A DNA stretch of 64,000 nt from NCBI GenBank assembly GCA_951394405.1, contig OX596338.1:2046001-2110000 (forward strand), given 5' to 3'. Made by a program: the position numbers and the translations under genes. Origin of the DNA: Coprinellus micaceus (taxonomy: Eukaryota > Basidiomycota > Agaricomycetes > Agaricales > Psathyrellaceae). Numbering within the stretch: the first letter of the stretch is position 1; the number at the start of each line of letters is the position of its first letter. The notes below the pieces were generated by a model. That model searched no databases. It was given only the letters and a program-made list of their open reading frames with translations, and was not told the DNA's origin. This document shows positions 1 to 10,000 of this stretch, in pieces.

Positions 1-80
1 TCACCCCCCACATCTCCAACGTCGTCGCGGAGGACGCCGAGAGGCAAAAGTGGGACACTATCCTCGTCAAGAAGAACTAG
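1..80 (+). CDS. 3' end of an unidentified gene (partial)
   Basis: The first 80 bases hold an open frame (third frame from base 3) ending at a TAG at 78-80. It reads as a hydrophilic tail with residues NVVAEDAERQKWDTILVKKN just before the stop, a plausible charged protein C-terminus. The rest of the gene lies outside the window, so the family cannot be named. The following AT-rich stretch (120-160) looks like a 3' untranslated region. The coding call rests on composition and position only. Confidence 0.4.
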   Translation, partial: TPHISNVVAEDAERQKWDTILVKKN

Positions 81-253
81 ACGAAGAGACACCGACTACC
101 CTAGACTCCGGCAATACACACCATCATTTTATCTACTTTATTCTATGGGGAGGATAATCCTATCAGAGCATTTGGATCGGTTCATGCCGTGGCCCCCAAG
201 CTCCGAGCACTTCCCATTGACCCCCGCTCGCGTGCCCTCGCCTTCCACCCGCC

Positions 254-967
254 TTACAACGGCCCACTAGATCTATCCAGTGCACCAGACGCAGACGCAG
301 CAGGCCTTCTGAAACGCTTACGATGCGAGGACCGAGTTCGCGGCCGCTGCATCGCCTTGGCCGCCGAACTGTTGAATGTCGCGTTCATGTCGCCGACGGC
401 TACAAGACGGCGGTGGTACTCGGAGAGTTTGTCGGTGAGTTCCGTTATTTTGTCGGTGTATCGCTCGCTCGTGGCCTCAACGCCCTCCATGGCCTGCGTC
501 AAGGCCTGGATCTGAACATCCTTTGATGCGCACAGGGCATCCATCCCTTGGATGCTTGCCTTGAGCTCGATGATATCGGCGGCGTGCCGAGAGGAAATGG
601 CGAGTTCGTTCAACGTCCTCTCAAGCTCGTCTCTCTCCCTGCCCCATTTCGCCTCCATCTCCAAGAACCCAACCTCTCGCTTTAGTATCCGAGCTTCGAC
701 TTCCTCCTTTTGCTTCGTGGTCTCGAGAACGCGCCGTCGCAGTCCCTCCACCTCGGCCGTTAAAGCCGCCGTCCGGGCCCCCTCCTCCCCTAATAATTTG
801 GCGAACAGGGACTGGCATTTGCTGCGCTCTAGTTCGAGAAGTTTGGCGTGGTAGGTGGAAAATAGTGTGTAGGCGCCGAAGAGCGCGAATGCGAGGATTG
901 AGATGGCGCAGCCGACGAGGATGAGCTGGATGAGGAGGTCTGAGAGCGCGGTGAGGAGTGAGGACAT
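254..967 (-). CDS. Membrane-anchored coiled-coil protein, array member A (237 aa)
   Basis: An uninterrupted frame encodes 237 residues. A hydrophobic segment at about residues 10-33 could be a single membrane anchor. It is followed by a long heptad-rich, Glu/Lys/Arg-rich region (about 38-200) predicted to form a coiled coil, and a short basic tail. Near the end of the coil is the motif LTDKLSEYHRRL, which recurs with small changes in the next three genes on the same strand (1346-2452, 2853-4475, 5136-5840). A block SKDVQIQALTQAM just before it also recurs. No enzyme domain is visible and I do not recognise the family. Function is unknown; a membrane-tethered scaffold is an inference from architecture only. 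Confidence 0.65.
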   Translation of the reverse strand: MSSLLTALSDLLIQLILVGCAISILAFALFGAYTLFSTYHAKLLELERSKCQSLFAKLLGEEGARTAALTAEVEGLRRRVLETTKQKEEVEARILKREVGFLEMEAKWGRERDELERTLNELAISSRHAADIIELKASIQGMDALCASKDVQIQALTQAMEGVEATSERYTDKITELTDKLSEYHRRLVAVGDMNATFNSSAAKAMQRPRTRSSHRKRFRRPAASASGALDRSSGPL

Positions 968-1345
968 CGTTCGTAGGCGCTTGTCTCCCGAAGCCTGCCT
1001 TCGAAGCGCTCAAGATCGTGTTGTGTTGGTACTGGAGATGGGGGAAGAAATTGGGGAGTCGCGGGGAACGGCAGTGACGCATATATTGTCCGTGCGTGCT
1101 GGAGTTTGAAATTGTGACATACGAGGCTGTGGGTGTTGGACAGCCCTTGCACTTGCCTGCCTTGCTTGTTACTTCGGGCGCTGATGCAGCGTGGATCGTG
1201 GGGGGCCATTCGGAGTGGGTTACGACGATAGAGCCATTCAGGACGGATCACGCTATGCACTCCCAAGTCGTTGAAATTTGTAAATTTGAAACGTTGAAAG
1301 CGTGAATTTGTGCTATGGGTATAGATTACACACCTCACCTAATAC
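968..1345. other. Intergenic region between array members A and B
   Basis: About 380 bases between the start of member A and the end of member B. It should contain the promoter of A. The open frames crossing it are overlapping shadows without family features. I see no repeat or RNA gene. Confidence 0.5.
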
Positions 1346-2452
1346 TCAACGTCGTCCGTCTCGTCCTTGGCTGGGTTTCGACCGCCCACCCACCTTCCTT
1401 GCATGACGCCGGTCGTACCGATCAGGGTTCACGCTCAGACGTGGACCATACACCAGGGATTCTGTTAAGGAGTACGAGGGACTGTTTGCCGCTGACTGCG
1501 TTTGCTTGGGCCCCCATTCAGCCCCACTATAATCAGGAGGGGGCGCGGGAGGAAGAAAGCTGGTGGGATATTGGGCTGAAGTGGGAGAGAGGGCTTCGTT
1601 CAGGAGTATGCGGTATTCGGACAGTTTATCGGTGAGGCTCAAGACCTTCTCCTCAAGCTTCCCGTTTGCGTCCTCGAGGTCTGCTTTGTCCAGGGATGTC
1701 GTACGGATCTGAAATTCTTTGGATTCGCACTTCATCTCCGTTGCTCGTAGCTTTGTCGTGAGTGTGGCGATTTCAGCGGTGAGGTTCGAGGCGGCGAGCA
1801 AGTGTTCCCTCTCCAGCTCCTCCTTCTGCTTCAAGAGCAAGTACTCTAGCATCTCTTTGCTCCGGGTCGCTTTGAGGTCTGCCTTTGCCTGTGAGAGCGT
1901 CTTGATCTGAGCGTCTTTCGCTTCGCAATCAATCTTCATGACGTGTAGGCGCTCGTTGAGAGCGGCGATGGACTCGACGGCATACTTTGAGATCGTAAAC
2001 TCGCTCGCCTTCTGTAGATCGTCCCTTTCCTTTGCCCATCTCCCTTCGCGCTCCAGAAACTCGACCTCTCGCTCCAGCATCCGAGCCTCTACTTCCATCT
2101 TGGTCTTCGTCAGAGTGGAGATAGTGCCTCGTAGCTCCTGTAGCTCGGCTTGTGAACCGAGCGCATGAGCGTCTCTCTCTTTGGCTAAATCCCCCCTCTC
2201 CCTTGCAATGTCTCCCAAGGTCTCTTTGACGTCCTTCTCGAGCTGTGACATCTTCGAAAGGGCGGTGCTCCATGCATTGAGCTCGAGCTTGAGGTGTTTC
2301 ACGCAGTGAGTGGAGAGTAGCGCGTATCCCCCTATTTGAAGCAGGAAGAGGACCAGAATCGGAAAGGTGCATCCGGAGAGTGGATTGGAAGGGTAGGCTG
2401 GGAGAGGGTTCATCCGTTTTGGGCTTCTGGGATTAAGAGCGCCTGTTTCCAT
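1346..2452 (-). CDS. Membrane-anchored coiled-coil protein, array member B (368 aa)
   Basis: A single open frame of 368 residues. Methionines at 1 and 14 could both start it; the first is used here. A hydrophobic segment at about residues 29-48 (ILVLFLLQIGGYALL) precedes a coiled coil spanning roughly 55-275. The coil ends in LTDKLSEYRILL, the signature shared with members A, C and D, preceded by a block with SKEFQI. The tail is Pro/Ser/Tyr-rich and basic and contains NPDRYDRRHA and QTQSA, both also found in member C (NPDRYVRRYA, QTQSA). This marks B and C as the closest pair. No catalytic domain is seen. Role unknown. Confidence 0.7.
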   Translation of the reverse strand: METGALNPRSPKRMNPLPAYPSNPLSGCTFPILVLFLLQIGGYALLSTHCVKHLKLELNAWSTALSKMSQLEKDVKETLGDIARERGDLAKERDAHALGSQAELQELRGTISTLTKTKMEVEARMLEREVEFLEREGRWAKERDDLQKASEFTISKYAVESIAALNERLHVMKIDCEAKDAQIKTLSQAKADLKATRSKEMLEYLLLKQKEELEREHLLAASNLTAEIATLTTKLRATEMKCESKEFQIRTTSLDKADLEDANGKLEEKVLSLTDKLSEYRILLNEALSPTSAQYPTSFLPPAPPPDYSGAEWGPKQTQSAANSPSYSLTESLVYGPRLSVNPDRYDRRHARKVGGRSKPSQGRDGRR

Positions 2453-2852
2453 TTGGCGTAAGTGGGCTGCATTGACAGCGCTCGTACTGAACCGAAGCTT
2501 ACTTGGAGGCTACGGGTCGCAATGCAAGAGTTATTGAGGACTGCTAGGAACTCTTGAGCCAAAGGGGCGGGATGACAGCAGAGAAAGAGATACAAATCCG
2601 GTGCTCGCACCAATGCTGGTGGATCCATCCGGAGCACAGGTGCTGTGCAGGGCCGGGATACTGGACGAAGCGACATGATGGCACAGCCGACGCATTTAAG
2701 CGCCCATGACGACGATTCGAATGTGAGAAGGTACCCTGGCAATTCAGATTCCGACTTTTTGCCACCTGGCCGCAGCGTGATTGCGTCCCCCACCCACCTC
2801 TCACAAAGTATGGTGCGATAAACAGCACGTCGCTGGAGAAGGTGCGCGAGGA
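2453..2852. other. Intergenic region upstream of array member B
   Basis: About 400 bases between members B and C. It contains the shared upstream element described at 2681-2706. No convincing gene is seen; open frames here run over the start of B in other frames. Confidence 0.5.
2681..2706 (-). promoter_or_regulatory. Shared upstream element of the coiled-coil array (copy for member B)
   Basis: On the plus strand GCACAGCCGACGCATTTAAG runs into CGCCC. A near-identical block lies upstream of member C (4778-4803) and a shorter match, CACATTAAGCGCC, upstream of member D (6223-6235). It sits about 240 bases before the start of B. The recurrence and position suggest a common promoter element or residue of the duplicated upstream region. 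No factor can be named. Confidence 0.4.
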
Positions 2853-4475
2853 TCATATACTAATACAAGTTTTCTGTCGTTGACTTCGAAACGCCAACGA
2901 TGCCACATCCCGGTTTTGTCTTTGCATCATCAATTCCTCCTTTCTGCCGCATTGACCCTTCCTTACCCCACCGCTGGTATTGACTCGACGTTGAGAAAAA
3001 AAACCTACACCATTGCTTTTGGTACCTTTAGAAAGGTGCAAACCGAGGCGAACCAGGAGATACACACCTGCCATCTGGCCCATTTCAAAAGGAGGAGGTA
3101 AAATGGACTGGCCAAAGTCCATAGACATCGGCGGGCCCATTGACTGGGCCTCTGTATATTCAGCGACAATGGTGGGGGCCTTCGGGTATTGCTCAGTAGA
3201 TGTGGTATGGGTCACCTGAAGGTGGTCGTATTGGCCCGGACTAGGGGCTGGGTAGTTCCACCGGCTAGGACCTGCCCTCTGCGTTTCCCCTTGCCATGCA
3301 GGTGTATAAGGTTCTGCATAGCGAGGGGGTGCAACGAGAGGTGAGAGGATGGGAAGTCTGGTAAGTGGAGGCACTGGCAGGGGCCTCGATACGGAAAGTC
3401 CAATACCCAGAGAATTTGGGGCACCAAGGGCGGGCCCGGCCTTCAGATCCAGATCGTGCCCGCTTGAACTGGATCCAAGCATTGCGTAGCGGCGAACATA
3501 TCGATCTGGGTTTGGAGCTGGGGGGTTCCAAGGGCTAGAACCAGCCGACTGTGTCTGCCCTTGCCAGGTTGTGCGATAGCTTTCCACATACTGAGGAGGG
3601 GCGACGTGAGGTAGGGTAGGAGGAAAGGCCACCGTGGCTGTGGACGGATTGGAGAGGGCTTCGGTGAGGCGGGCCCTGTATTCAGAGACCCTGTCGACCA
3701 GGCCCAAAATCTGCCCCTCGAGGTTTTCGTTGGTAAGCCGGAGACCTTCCTTGGCTTGCATCAATGCCCGAACCTCTACCTCTTTGGTTCTGCATTTGGT
3801 CTCCATCGTCCGCAAGTCAGAGGTAAGTGTTGCCATTTCGATATGAATGGCCCCGCATTTGGCTTCCATCGCTCGCAAGTTGGTTGTAAGGGTGATGATT
3901 TTGTTCGTGTGATTGGAAATAATCAGCGAGTTGGCTATCCGAATGTCCTCCCCTTCTTTCACCCTTTCTTCGTTCGTCGCATCGAGCTCTTCGTTGGCGG
4001 CTTCAAGATCTTGGTTGGCTTGTGTCAACATCAATATCTGAGCTTCCTTGGATATACACTCGATTCTCATCGCTTGCAGACTTGCGTTGGCCGCGGTGAG
4101 TGCCTTCTGGAGGTCGTCCTTCTCCGTTTTCCAGTATGTCTCGAACTCTGAGTTGTGGACCACTGGTTCCAGCGCCCGAGCCTCGATGTTCTCCTGCGTC
4201 TCCCTGGTAGCGAGCACTTGCATCCGCAATTCGGCGACCTCGACCTTCAGTAGAGCCAACGTTCCGGAATCCACCAAGGTTGCCCCCTCGCTTGCTGGTG
4301 ATGCTTGCTTCCCCGAGGATGGTGCCCGTTGGATGTCGACTTTCCATGCATTAAACTCGCTTTTGAGCCAGCCCTTTAGATGTGCGGACAATACCACGTA
4401 TGCGACGAGGGGAAGGACGGCGAAAGCGGCGATGGCCAGCCCTGCAGGGAGGAAGGAGCTTGGGAGGAGAACCAT
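2853..4475 (-). CDS. Membrane-anchored coiled-coil protein, array member C (540 aa)
   Basis: The longest array member. A hydrophobic N-terminus (about residues 9-31) is followed by a coiled-coil region (about 70-272) with internally repeated heptad blocks, for example LRAMEAKC at about 200 and LRTMETKC at about 221. The coil ends with LVDRVSEYRARL, the family signature. The Pro-rich tail holds an internal duplication: residues about 291-326 begin VAPPQYVESY and contain WQGQTQSAG, and residues about 381-416 begin VAPPRYAEPY and contain WQGETQRAG. The last 70 or so residues are of a different, basic character. A gtgtgt..aaag stretch near codon 469 could be a 42-nt intron, so the C-terminal end is uncertain. 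Function unknown. Confidence 0.65.
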   Translation of the reverse strand: MVLLPSSFLPAGLAIAAFAVLPLVAYVVLSAHLKGWLKSEFNAWKVDIQRAPSSGKQASPASEGATLVDSGTLALLKVEVAELRMQVLATRETQENIEARALEPVVHNSEFETYWKTEKDDLQKALTAANASLQAMRIECISKEAQILMLTQANQDLEAANEELDATNEERVKEGEDIRIANSLIISNHTNKIITLTTNLRAMEAKCGAIHIEMATLTSDLRTMETKCRTKEVEVRALMQAKEGLRLTNENLEGQILGLVDRVSEYRARLTEALSNPSTATVAFPPTLPHVAPPQYVESYRTTWQGQTQSAGSSPWNPPAPNPDRYVRRYAMLGSSSSGHDLDLKAGPALGAPNSLGIGLSVSRPLPVPPLTRLPILSPLVAPPRYAEPYTPAWQGETQRAGPSRWNYPAPSPGQYDHLQVTHTTSTEQYPKAPTIVAEYTEAQSMGPPMSMDFGQSILPPPFEMGQMAGVYLLVRLGLHLSKGTKSNGVGFFSQRRVNTSGGVRKGQCGRKEELMMQRQNRDVASLAFRSQRQKTCISI

Positions 4476-5135
4476 GTCGACTCTTTTGCCCGCCTGGAAT
4501 ACCGCAGGTTGACACTCTGTAGATACTCTGGGGATCGCTCAGGAATGAAGACCCTTACTTTGACTGCGATCCCTTTCCGAGCGGGGGCGGTTACTGGTAG
4601 TTCAGAACTCCTCGAGCGGTGGGAATGTTGGGAAAGAGGAGGGAAAGAATAGAACTTGGCAACTGCCAACGACAGATATTTTCCGGTGGGCGTGGGCTCC
4701 CCGTGACCATTCCAAGAACATAACGTATGTCTCCTGCCACAAAGACTGCCAAAGATAGGTGAATTCGGATGGCGACCGCACAGCCAACACATTAAGCGCC
4801 CGTGCCATGAGGCCCTGTTCAAGTCCGAAAGTTCACACGGCTAATGTCGGTCTCGGCTTGCAGAAGCCTCTGCTTTGACACCCACCATCAACACTGTCGT
4901 GCACTACTCTACGAATGCTCCTGAATATAATGCTTCACTCTATGCGGTCTCACTCTTGTGTACCTCTTTGCGTGTCCAAGGATGACACCTCCAACCCTCA
5001 AATTTGCCAAAGCCCGATTTCAGGGTTCTACCACCGAATCCCGAACGCCGCCGCTTGAATCACGCCCACACGCTCGAAATATCGCTACACACCTGCAGAC
5101 TACGAACTATTGAGCGACCCATGTACGTATATAAA
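4476..5135. other. Intergenic region between array members C and D
   Basis: About 660 bases. It holds the shared upstream element at 4778-4803 and AT-richer sequence around 4900-5000 that could serve as 3' flank of D. No supported gene. Confidence 0.5.
4778..4803 (-). promoter_or_regulatory. Shared upstream element of the coiled-coil array (copy for member C)
   Basis: Plus-strand GCACAGCCAACACATTAAGC then GCCCGT, about 300 bases before the start of member C. It matches the block upstream of member B except for a few bases. Probable common regulatory or duplicated promoter sequence. Confidence 0.4.
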
Positions 5136-5840
5136 CTACTTGAGGGGGCTATGGGTAGGGGCGGAGTAGGAAGGGTTCTGCGGTCCATCATGCGAGCTCC
5201 TTCTCCCCGCATCGTCGTACGCCACGGTCAACGGCGATCCCCACAGGCCGAAGGGAGTCTTGGTGCCGTCGTAGGTACAGCGCCTATTGAGGCGTGCGTA
5301 ACACTCGGATAGCTTATCTTGCAGCTCCAAGACCTTCTGCTGACGCTTCTGGCTCCTGACCACCAAGTCCTCCTTGTCTTGGATCAGGAGGTGGATCTGG
5401 TGAGCCCATGAGCTCCTCTCTATCTCTGCCGCATTTAGTTTTGCCTTGAGGTCGGAAATAGTCAACACTTGCTCCGCTATAGCGCGCGAAAGCGAGACCA
5501 CGGTATCTTTCGCTTCTTTCTCTTTCGCGCACATCCCCTCGAACCCCAGGTTCCCCCGCTGCAAGGCCGCCTCTGCTTCCACCATTCGGAGCTGTAACTC
5601 CTCGTTTCTCTGTTTCATGGCCATTGTGCTTTTGCTTAGCCCTTCGTTCTCTCCCATTAGAGCGAGTATTTCGTCTCTTCTCATCTTGACATCATTCTCT
5701 TTGTCGAGAACTGTCCTGCAGGTGCTTGCCAATGTACGCTCGAGATCTCGCTTCTGTCTTGAGCACACCCATACACAGGCAACGAGAAGCATCAATGCGA
5801 GATGCGAGACGTCGTTATAAAGCGCCACCGGAATCCCCAT
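5136..5840 (-). CDS. Membrane-anchored coiled-coil protein, array member D (234 aa)
   Basis: An uninterrupted frame of 234 residues. A short hydrophobic stretch (about residues 13-27, HLALMLLVACVWVC) is followed by basic residues and a coiled coil of about 150 residues. The coil ends in LQDKLSECYARL, a variant of the signature in members A-C. The tail is short, with Ser/Pro/His. D is the most diverged of the four: the block before the signature is poorly conserved. It is placed in the family by architecture, signature, strand and adjacency. No catalytic motif is seen. Confidence 0.6.
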   Translation of the reverse strand: MGIPVALYNDVSHLALMLLVACVWVCSRQKRDLERTLASTCRTVLDKENDVKMRRDEILALMGENEGLSKSTMAMKQRNEELQLRMVEAEAALQRGNLGFEGMCAKEKEAKDTVVSLSRAIAEQVLTISDLKAKLNAAEIERSSWAHQIHLLIQDKEDLVVRSQKRQQKVLELQDKLSECYARLNRRCTYDGTKTPFGLWGSPLTVAYDDAGRRSSHDGPQNPSYSAPTHSPLK

Positions 5841-7024
5841 CCTACAGAGTGAAGAGCCTGAGTAAGTGCCTATCTGGACTCGTCACTGGGGTTGCACAGC
5901 ACAAGGAGGCCTACAACAACGACATACCGGAACCAGCAGTCTAGCGCGGGGTAAGAAGAAGTGTAGGGGCCAGGTCCCTGGCTGGTGGATCTTAAGTACC
6001 TCACCGGCCTCGGCTAACTCGTATCAGTTGGACGATGGAAAGATCAGAAGCACCCATGTATCGCCTTCGCATACCTATTTCCTCTCCGCAGTGCACACTT
6101 GACCACTGGGACTCTAGAGGTACATATGCTCGTTGGATATTGTGATAGACCACCTCGAGGTAAGGATACTAGTGCCGGTGGACCTTGAGAGAAGCAGTGG
6201 ATGATACGCGACGATGGTCGCGCCACATTAAGCGCCGGTCTACCGAGCCAGCGAGTCTTGTAGCGCTTAACTTTTGAGTCCGAAGTGGGGGAGGCTTGCT
6301 TCAAAGACTGAGGACTGAGTGAAATCACGCCATAGTGCTATTGGATAAATTGGACTCAACAATGTACACGGTACGAGATAGCGAGGGGTTGGTACACGAT
6401 GGAAGATCGAAGAAGATGAAGGGAAGGTATTGCAGATTCAGATGATGATGTGCGGTTGTGTAAATGAGAGTACGAGAGTATGAGCAGCATGCATTGGACA
6501 AAAGTGGGAGAGAGAGGGAGCAGAAAAGATAGAGGAGGTAGGGTATTGAGAGAAGAGCGATGAGAAATCGGTGCCAAATAGGTAAACGTACGACGAAAGT
6601 GTAAAAGTGACTCATACCCAGAGGAAACCAAAGGTGACCGAAGAGTGGAACGGAGAGAAGGAAACCAGGCAAACGAGGGTAGGATAGTGGGGGAAGGAGT
6701 GTGGAGAGGATCGGCCCGAAACAATATACACGAAAAGCGGCTTAGATAGTTCGGCGAGGCCGGAGGGACGAAGCGAGTGACAGCAAGGGTTAATCTCCAA
6801 TTTGTTGAGAGTCCATCGGGGGAGCGAAGTCGAATAATACACGTTGCGGAAGCGATGGACCGGAAGCCGGTGTCGGAGAACGATGCACGTACATAGGTAC
6901 GGTTGCTCCGTCAAACGGAGAGCATCAGCACCATGCATCGACCCGTGCCGGACGTGGGTGGTTCTACTGCAGCGAGGCATGGTAAAATAAGTCGGTAGGG
7001 TCAGGGCGTGCCGAGGGTGACCGT
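5841..7024. other. Intergenic region between member D and the SMG6-like gene
   Basis: About 1.2 kb. A short copy of the array upstream element (CACATTAAGCGCC) lies at 6223-6235. The hydrophobic open frames at 6325-6724 on the minus strand overlap each other in different frames, lack family features and lie in the 3' flank of the SMG6-like gene; I treat them as chance. Nothing else is supported. Confidence 0.45.
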
Positions 7025-10000
7025 TCACGTGGCGAGCGACATGAGCATTGCGAGGTCTTTCTCGCTGGCAGCGGCCAGTTGGCGAGAGCGAGCCTTCAAG
7101 CGCACTGGAAAGATGGTTCGCCGTCAGCATGTGGAGCAGATAATATTGGATAGAACACCTACAATTCCTATCAAGGCTGAGGAAAGCAACTTTTACTGCG
7201 GCTGCAGTCCCATCCGCATCCCCAGGGGCCACCTTGAGCATGGCAGACCGATCTTGCCAGTGCTCATCTTGCCAAATTGCGGCCTTCAAAATGAGGTCGT
7301 CCATGGTCCTCTCATTGCTCATCCGGTCCGAGGTGAAATCTACCTCCTCCGTCCTGACGTTTAAACTTGAGAGGTAGTTACCCTTCGACGTCTGGACTTT
7401 GAGCGAGGCGGCGTGCGAGCGGACATGCGATGCGATGTAGTTGATGGCGGCGGAAGCGGCGGAAGCGAGCTGAGGAGCGACGTTGGAAGCGAGGCCGTCG
7501 AGCTCCATGATGACGGGGAGGGGGACGACGACAGTCCATCTCACGCTCTCTACAAGGGAGGTGATCATAGAGAGGGAGGAGAGAAGGATGTTCGTATCGA
7601 CGACGAGGATGGTATACCCAGGGACGATGTTGAGAGCGGGGCGGTTGTCAGTGATTTTCTTGCCGGAGCGGGCACGGCGAGAAGGGGCGGCGGCAGACTG
7701 TCGAGACGAAGCCAGGAGGTTCTTGAGGTAGCGACGACGAGCCTACATGAACGAGCACCTTTAGGAAAGAACTTTGAAACGAAAAAAAAGTGATTCTCAC
7801 CTTGAGAGCCTTAATTTCCTCCGAGTCGTTCTCGTCATCGTCGTCACTAGACGATGCTTCGTCCATCTCGGCCTCGTCAATCTCCATCGCGTCCTCCGTC
7901 CATCTCCCACCCATCCTCCTCCTTTCCTCCTCGAGCTTCTCGACACGGTCCTCTTCCTGCCACTGCTGCACCTTTTGTGCAAGCTTGCCTTCAACAGTCC
8001 ATTCCCTCGTCCCCTCCTTCCACACAAGCCCATCGACACACCCACTGATGGTGACTGCTGCCCTGCAAATCCTAATCCAACGCCGTTCGAGATCGCTCAT
8101 AGTTTTGGGTGCTTTCACACCGCTATCGTCATCCTCGTCATCCTCGATTGTCCCATCCGAGACCTCCACACCTTCATTCTGCTCGAGGACCTCCAACTCC
8201 GCTTTCCGATCCTCACCTGATTTCCAGTAACCCCTCTCAAATATCTTGCGGCCAACCCATTCCATTCCCCTCATGCACCAATCTTCAGACAGCGGGGGAG
8301 AGACGCCGCTGGTCAGCATGGCCCAGCGGTCACCAGAGACCGAAGGAGCTGATGGGTCGAGGAGGCCTTGCGAGGTCATGACACGCCGGGGAATTGTGCC
8401 GAAGAAGGTGGCGAGTTCTTGCCAGGGGATAGCCCGTTCAAGGAGGTTGAGGGCGGCGGTTTGCTTAAGGATAGTTGAGAGGAATGTAAGCATGATCGTG
8501 AGGTAAGGATTGAGGGTCGAGCGAACGTAGGCGTTGGGTTGACGAAGGGGTTGACGGAGGACAAGGGAAAGCATGGAGAATGTAAGTTGTAACGCATAGC
8601 TGAGAGCGGGAGGGCAATCAGGGAGGTCGGTCGAGGGCGAAGGAGGAGACAGTTGCTGATGTGATGCGAGGGATGGCGATCCACGCATAATGTGGTCAGA
8701 GTTCGAGTCGACGTCCATCATCTCCTCCGGGTTCACTGCCCCAGGAACTCCAGCCGCCGCCTTCTTCGCCATGACGCGCATCGTGGCGGCCTGCTGGGCA
8801 CCGGCAGCGTCCTTTGGCCCGACAACCCCGTGTTTCCGCAGCACGCCAGCGCCACGCCCGTACTCCAAGATAGCAGTTATGTTTACGGCACCCATCATTA
8901 CCCATTCCTTTTCCTCCGCACCCTCGATGTCGAGGCGTTCGATGAAGCGGGCGAGTGTTGGCTGGAAGTCATCGAGCTGGACATTGGTGAAGAGCATGCC
9001 ATGAAGGAGTACGAAAAGGTCCGGAACACGGGCGTCAGGCGCCGAGCGCTTGGCCTGGGCTGCGAGCGACCAGATGGGTAGGATGGACTCTCGCGACGTG
9101 GGGAAGGGGTGCAGTGTGGTCATACTATAGATAGACAGGTTACTTGTTAGCAATGTGGCGGACAGTGAGAAAATGAAACCCACCTTTTCGTAAAGTGGTA
9201 GATTCCACGCAGTTCTTCCGATTCTACCTCCCGAGAAAGCAAACCTAGATGGTGGTGCAATTTACCATTTCCAGGCTGTTCAGCGAGACCAGCGCTGTAC
9301 CAATCTCGCGCGATGTTTCGCCAGCGCTCCTTCTCCGGCTCGAGTTCCATTAGGCGCGCGGCAGTGATTCCGACACTGGGAGAGGGACTGTCGTCGATGC
9401 GGGCCGCCGGACGGTCGCTAATCGATTTCTTCGCCACCTTAGGAACGCCGAGAGTGTTACTGGTGGCGCCTTCTTCCCCCGCCTCGCTGACTGCTTTGGT
9501 AGTCAGGACGCTCTGCACAGACATACCGCTGTTCACCATCGCCGAGACAGCCATCTTGTATCGAGCCAGATCGCCGAGGGCTTCCAGCCAATTCGACTTG
9601 AAGCTGGAGAGTGTTGATTCTTCGAGGAGGCCGGTGTAGAAGGTATAGGAGTAATAGATGTAGTCCTGAAGATGCTCGAGGGCGACGGGTGATGTGAATG
9701 AAGCGCGGCGAAGGGCCTCGAGGATCTTGTGGAAAGAGAATGTCCAAAGGCGGCCGATTATGTTATACTTATGGGGGATACTACGAAGCGAAACGGGGAC
9801 CTTGGGGTCGAGGGAGTGCTGGAGTAAGTCATGAATGGTTTCGGCGAGCCTTGGGAAACCAGGTCTAAGTCAGTTCATTCGTAGATAGAAAGGAGGGGGA
9901 CGCACTCCTTGTGGTCCGCTACCCGCCTCTGCCACTTCTCTTTATCGACGTCGGCGTTGACGACCTCCTTCCCTGTCAACAGCACCCTACTACTGTTCCC

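Noticed and set aside
6325..6724. Hydrophobic minus-strand frames that look like membrane segments
   Set aside because: Two overlapping frames with similar hydrophobic character, arising from a purine-rich plus strand; more likely 3' flank of the SMG6-like gene.
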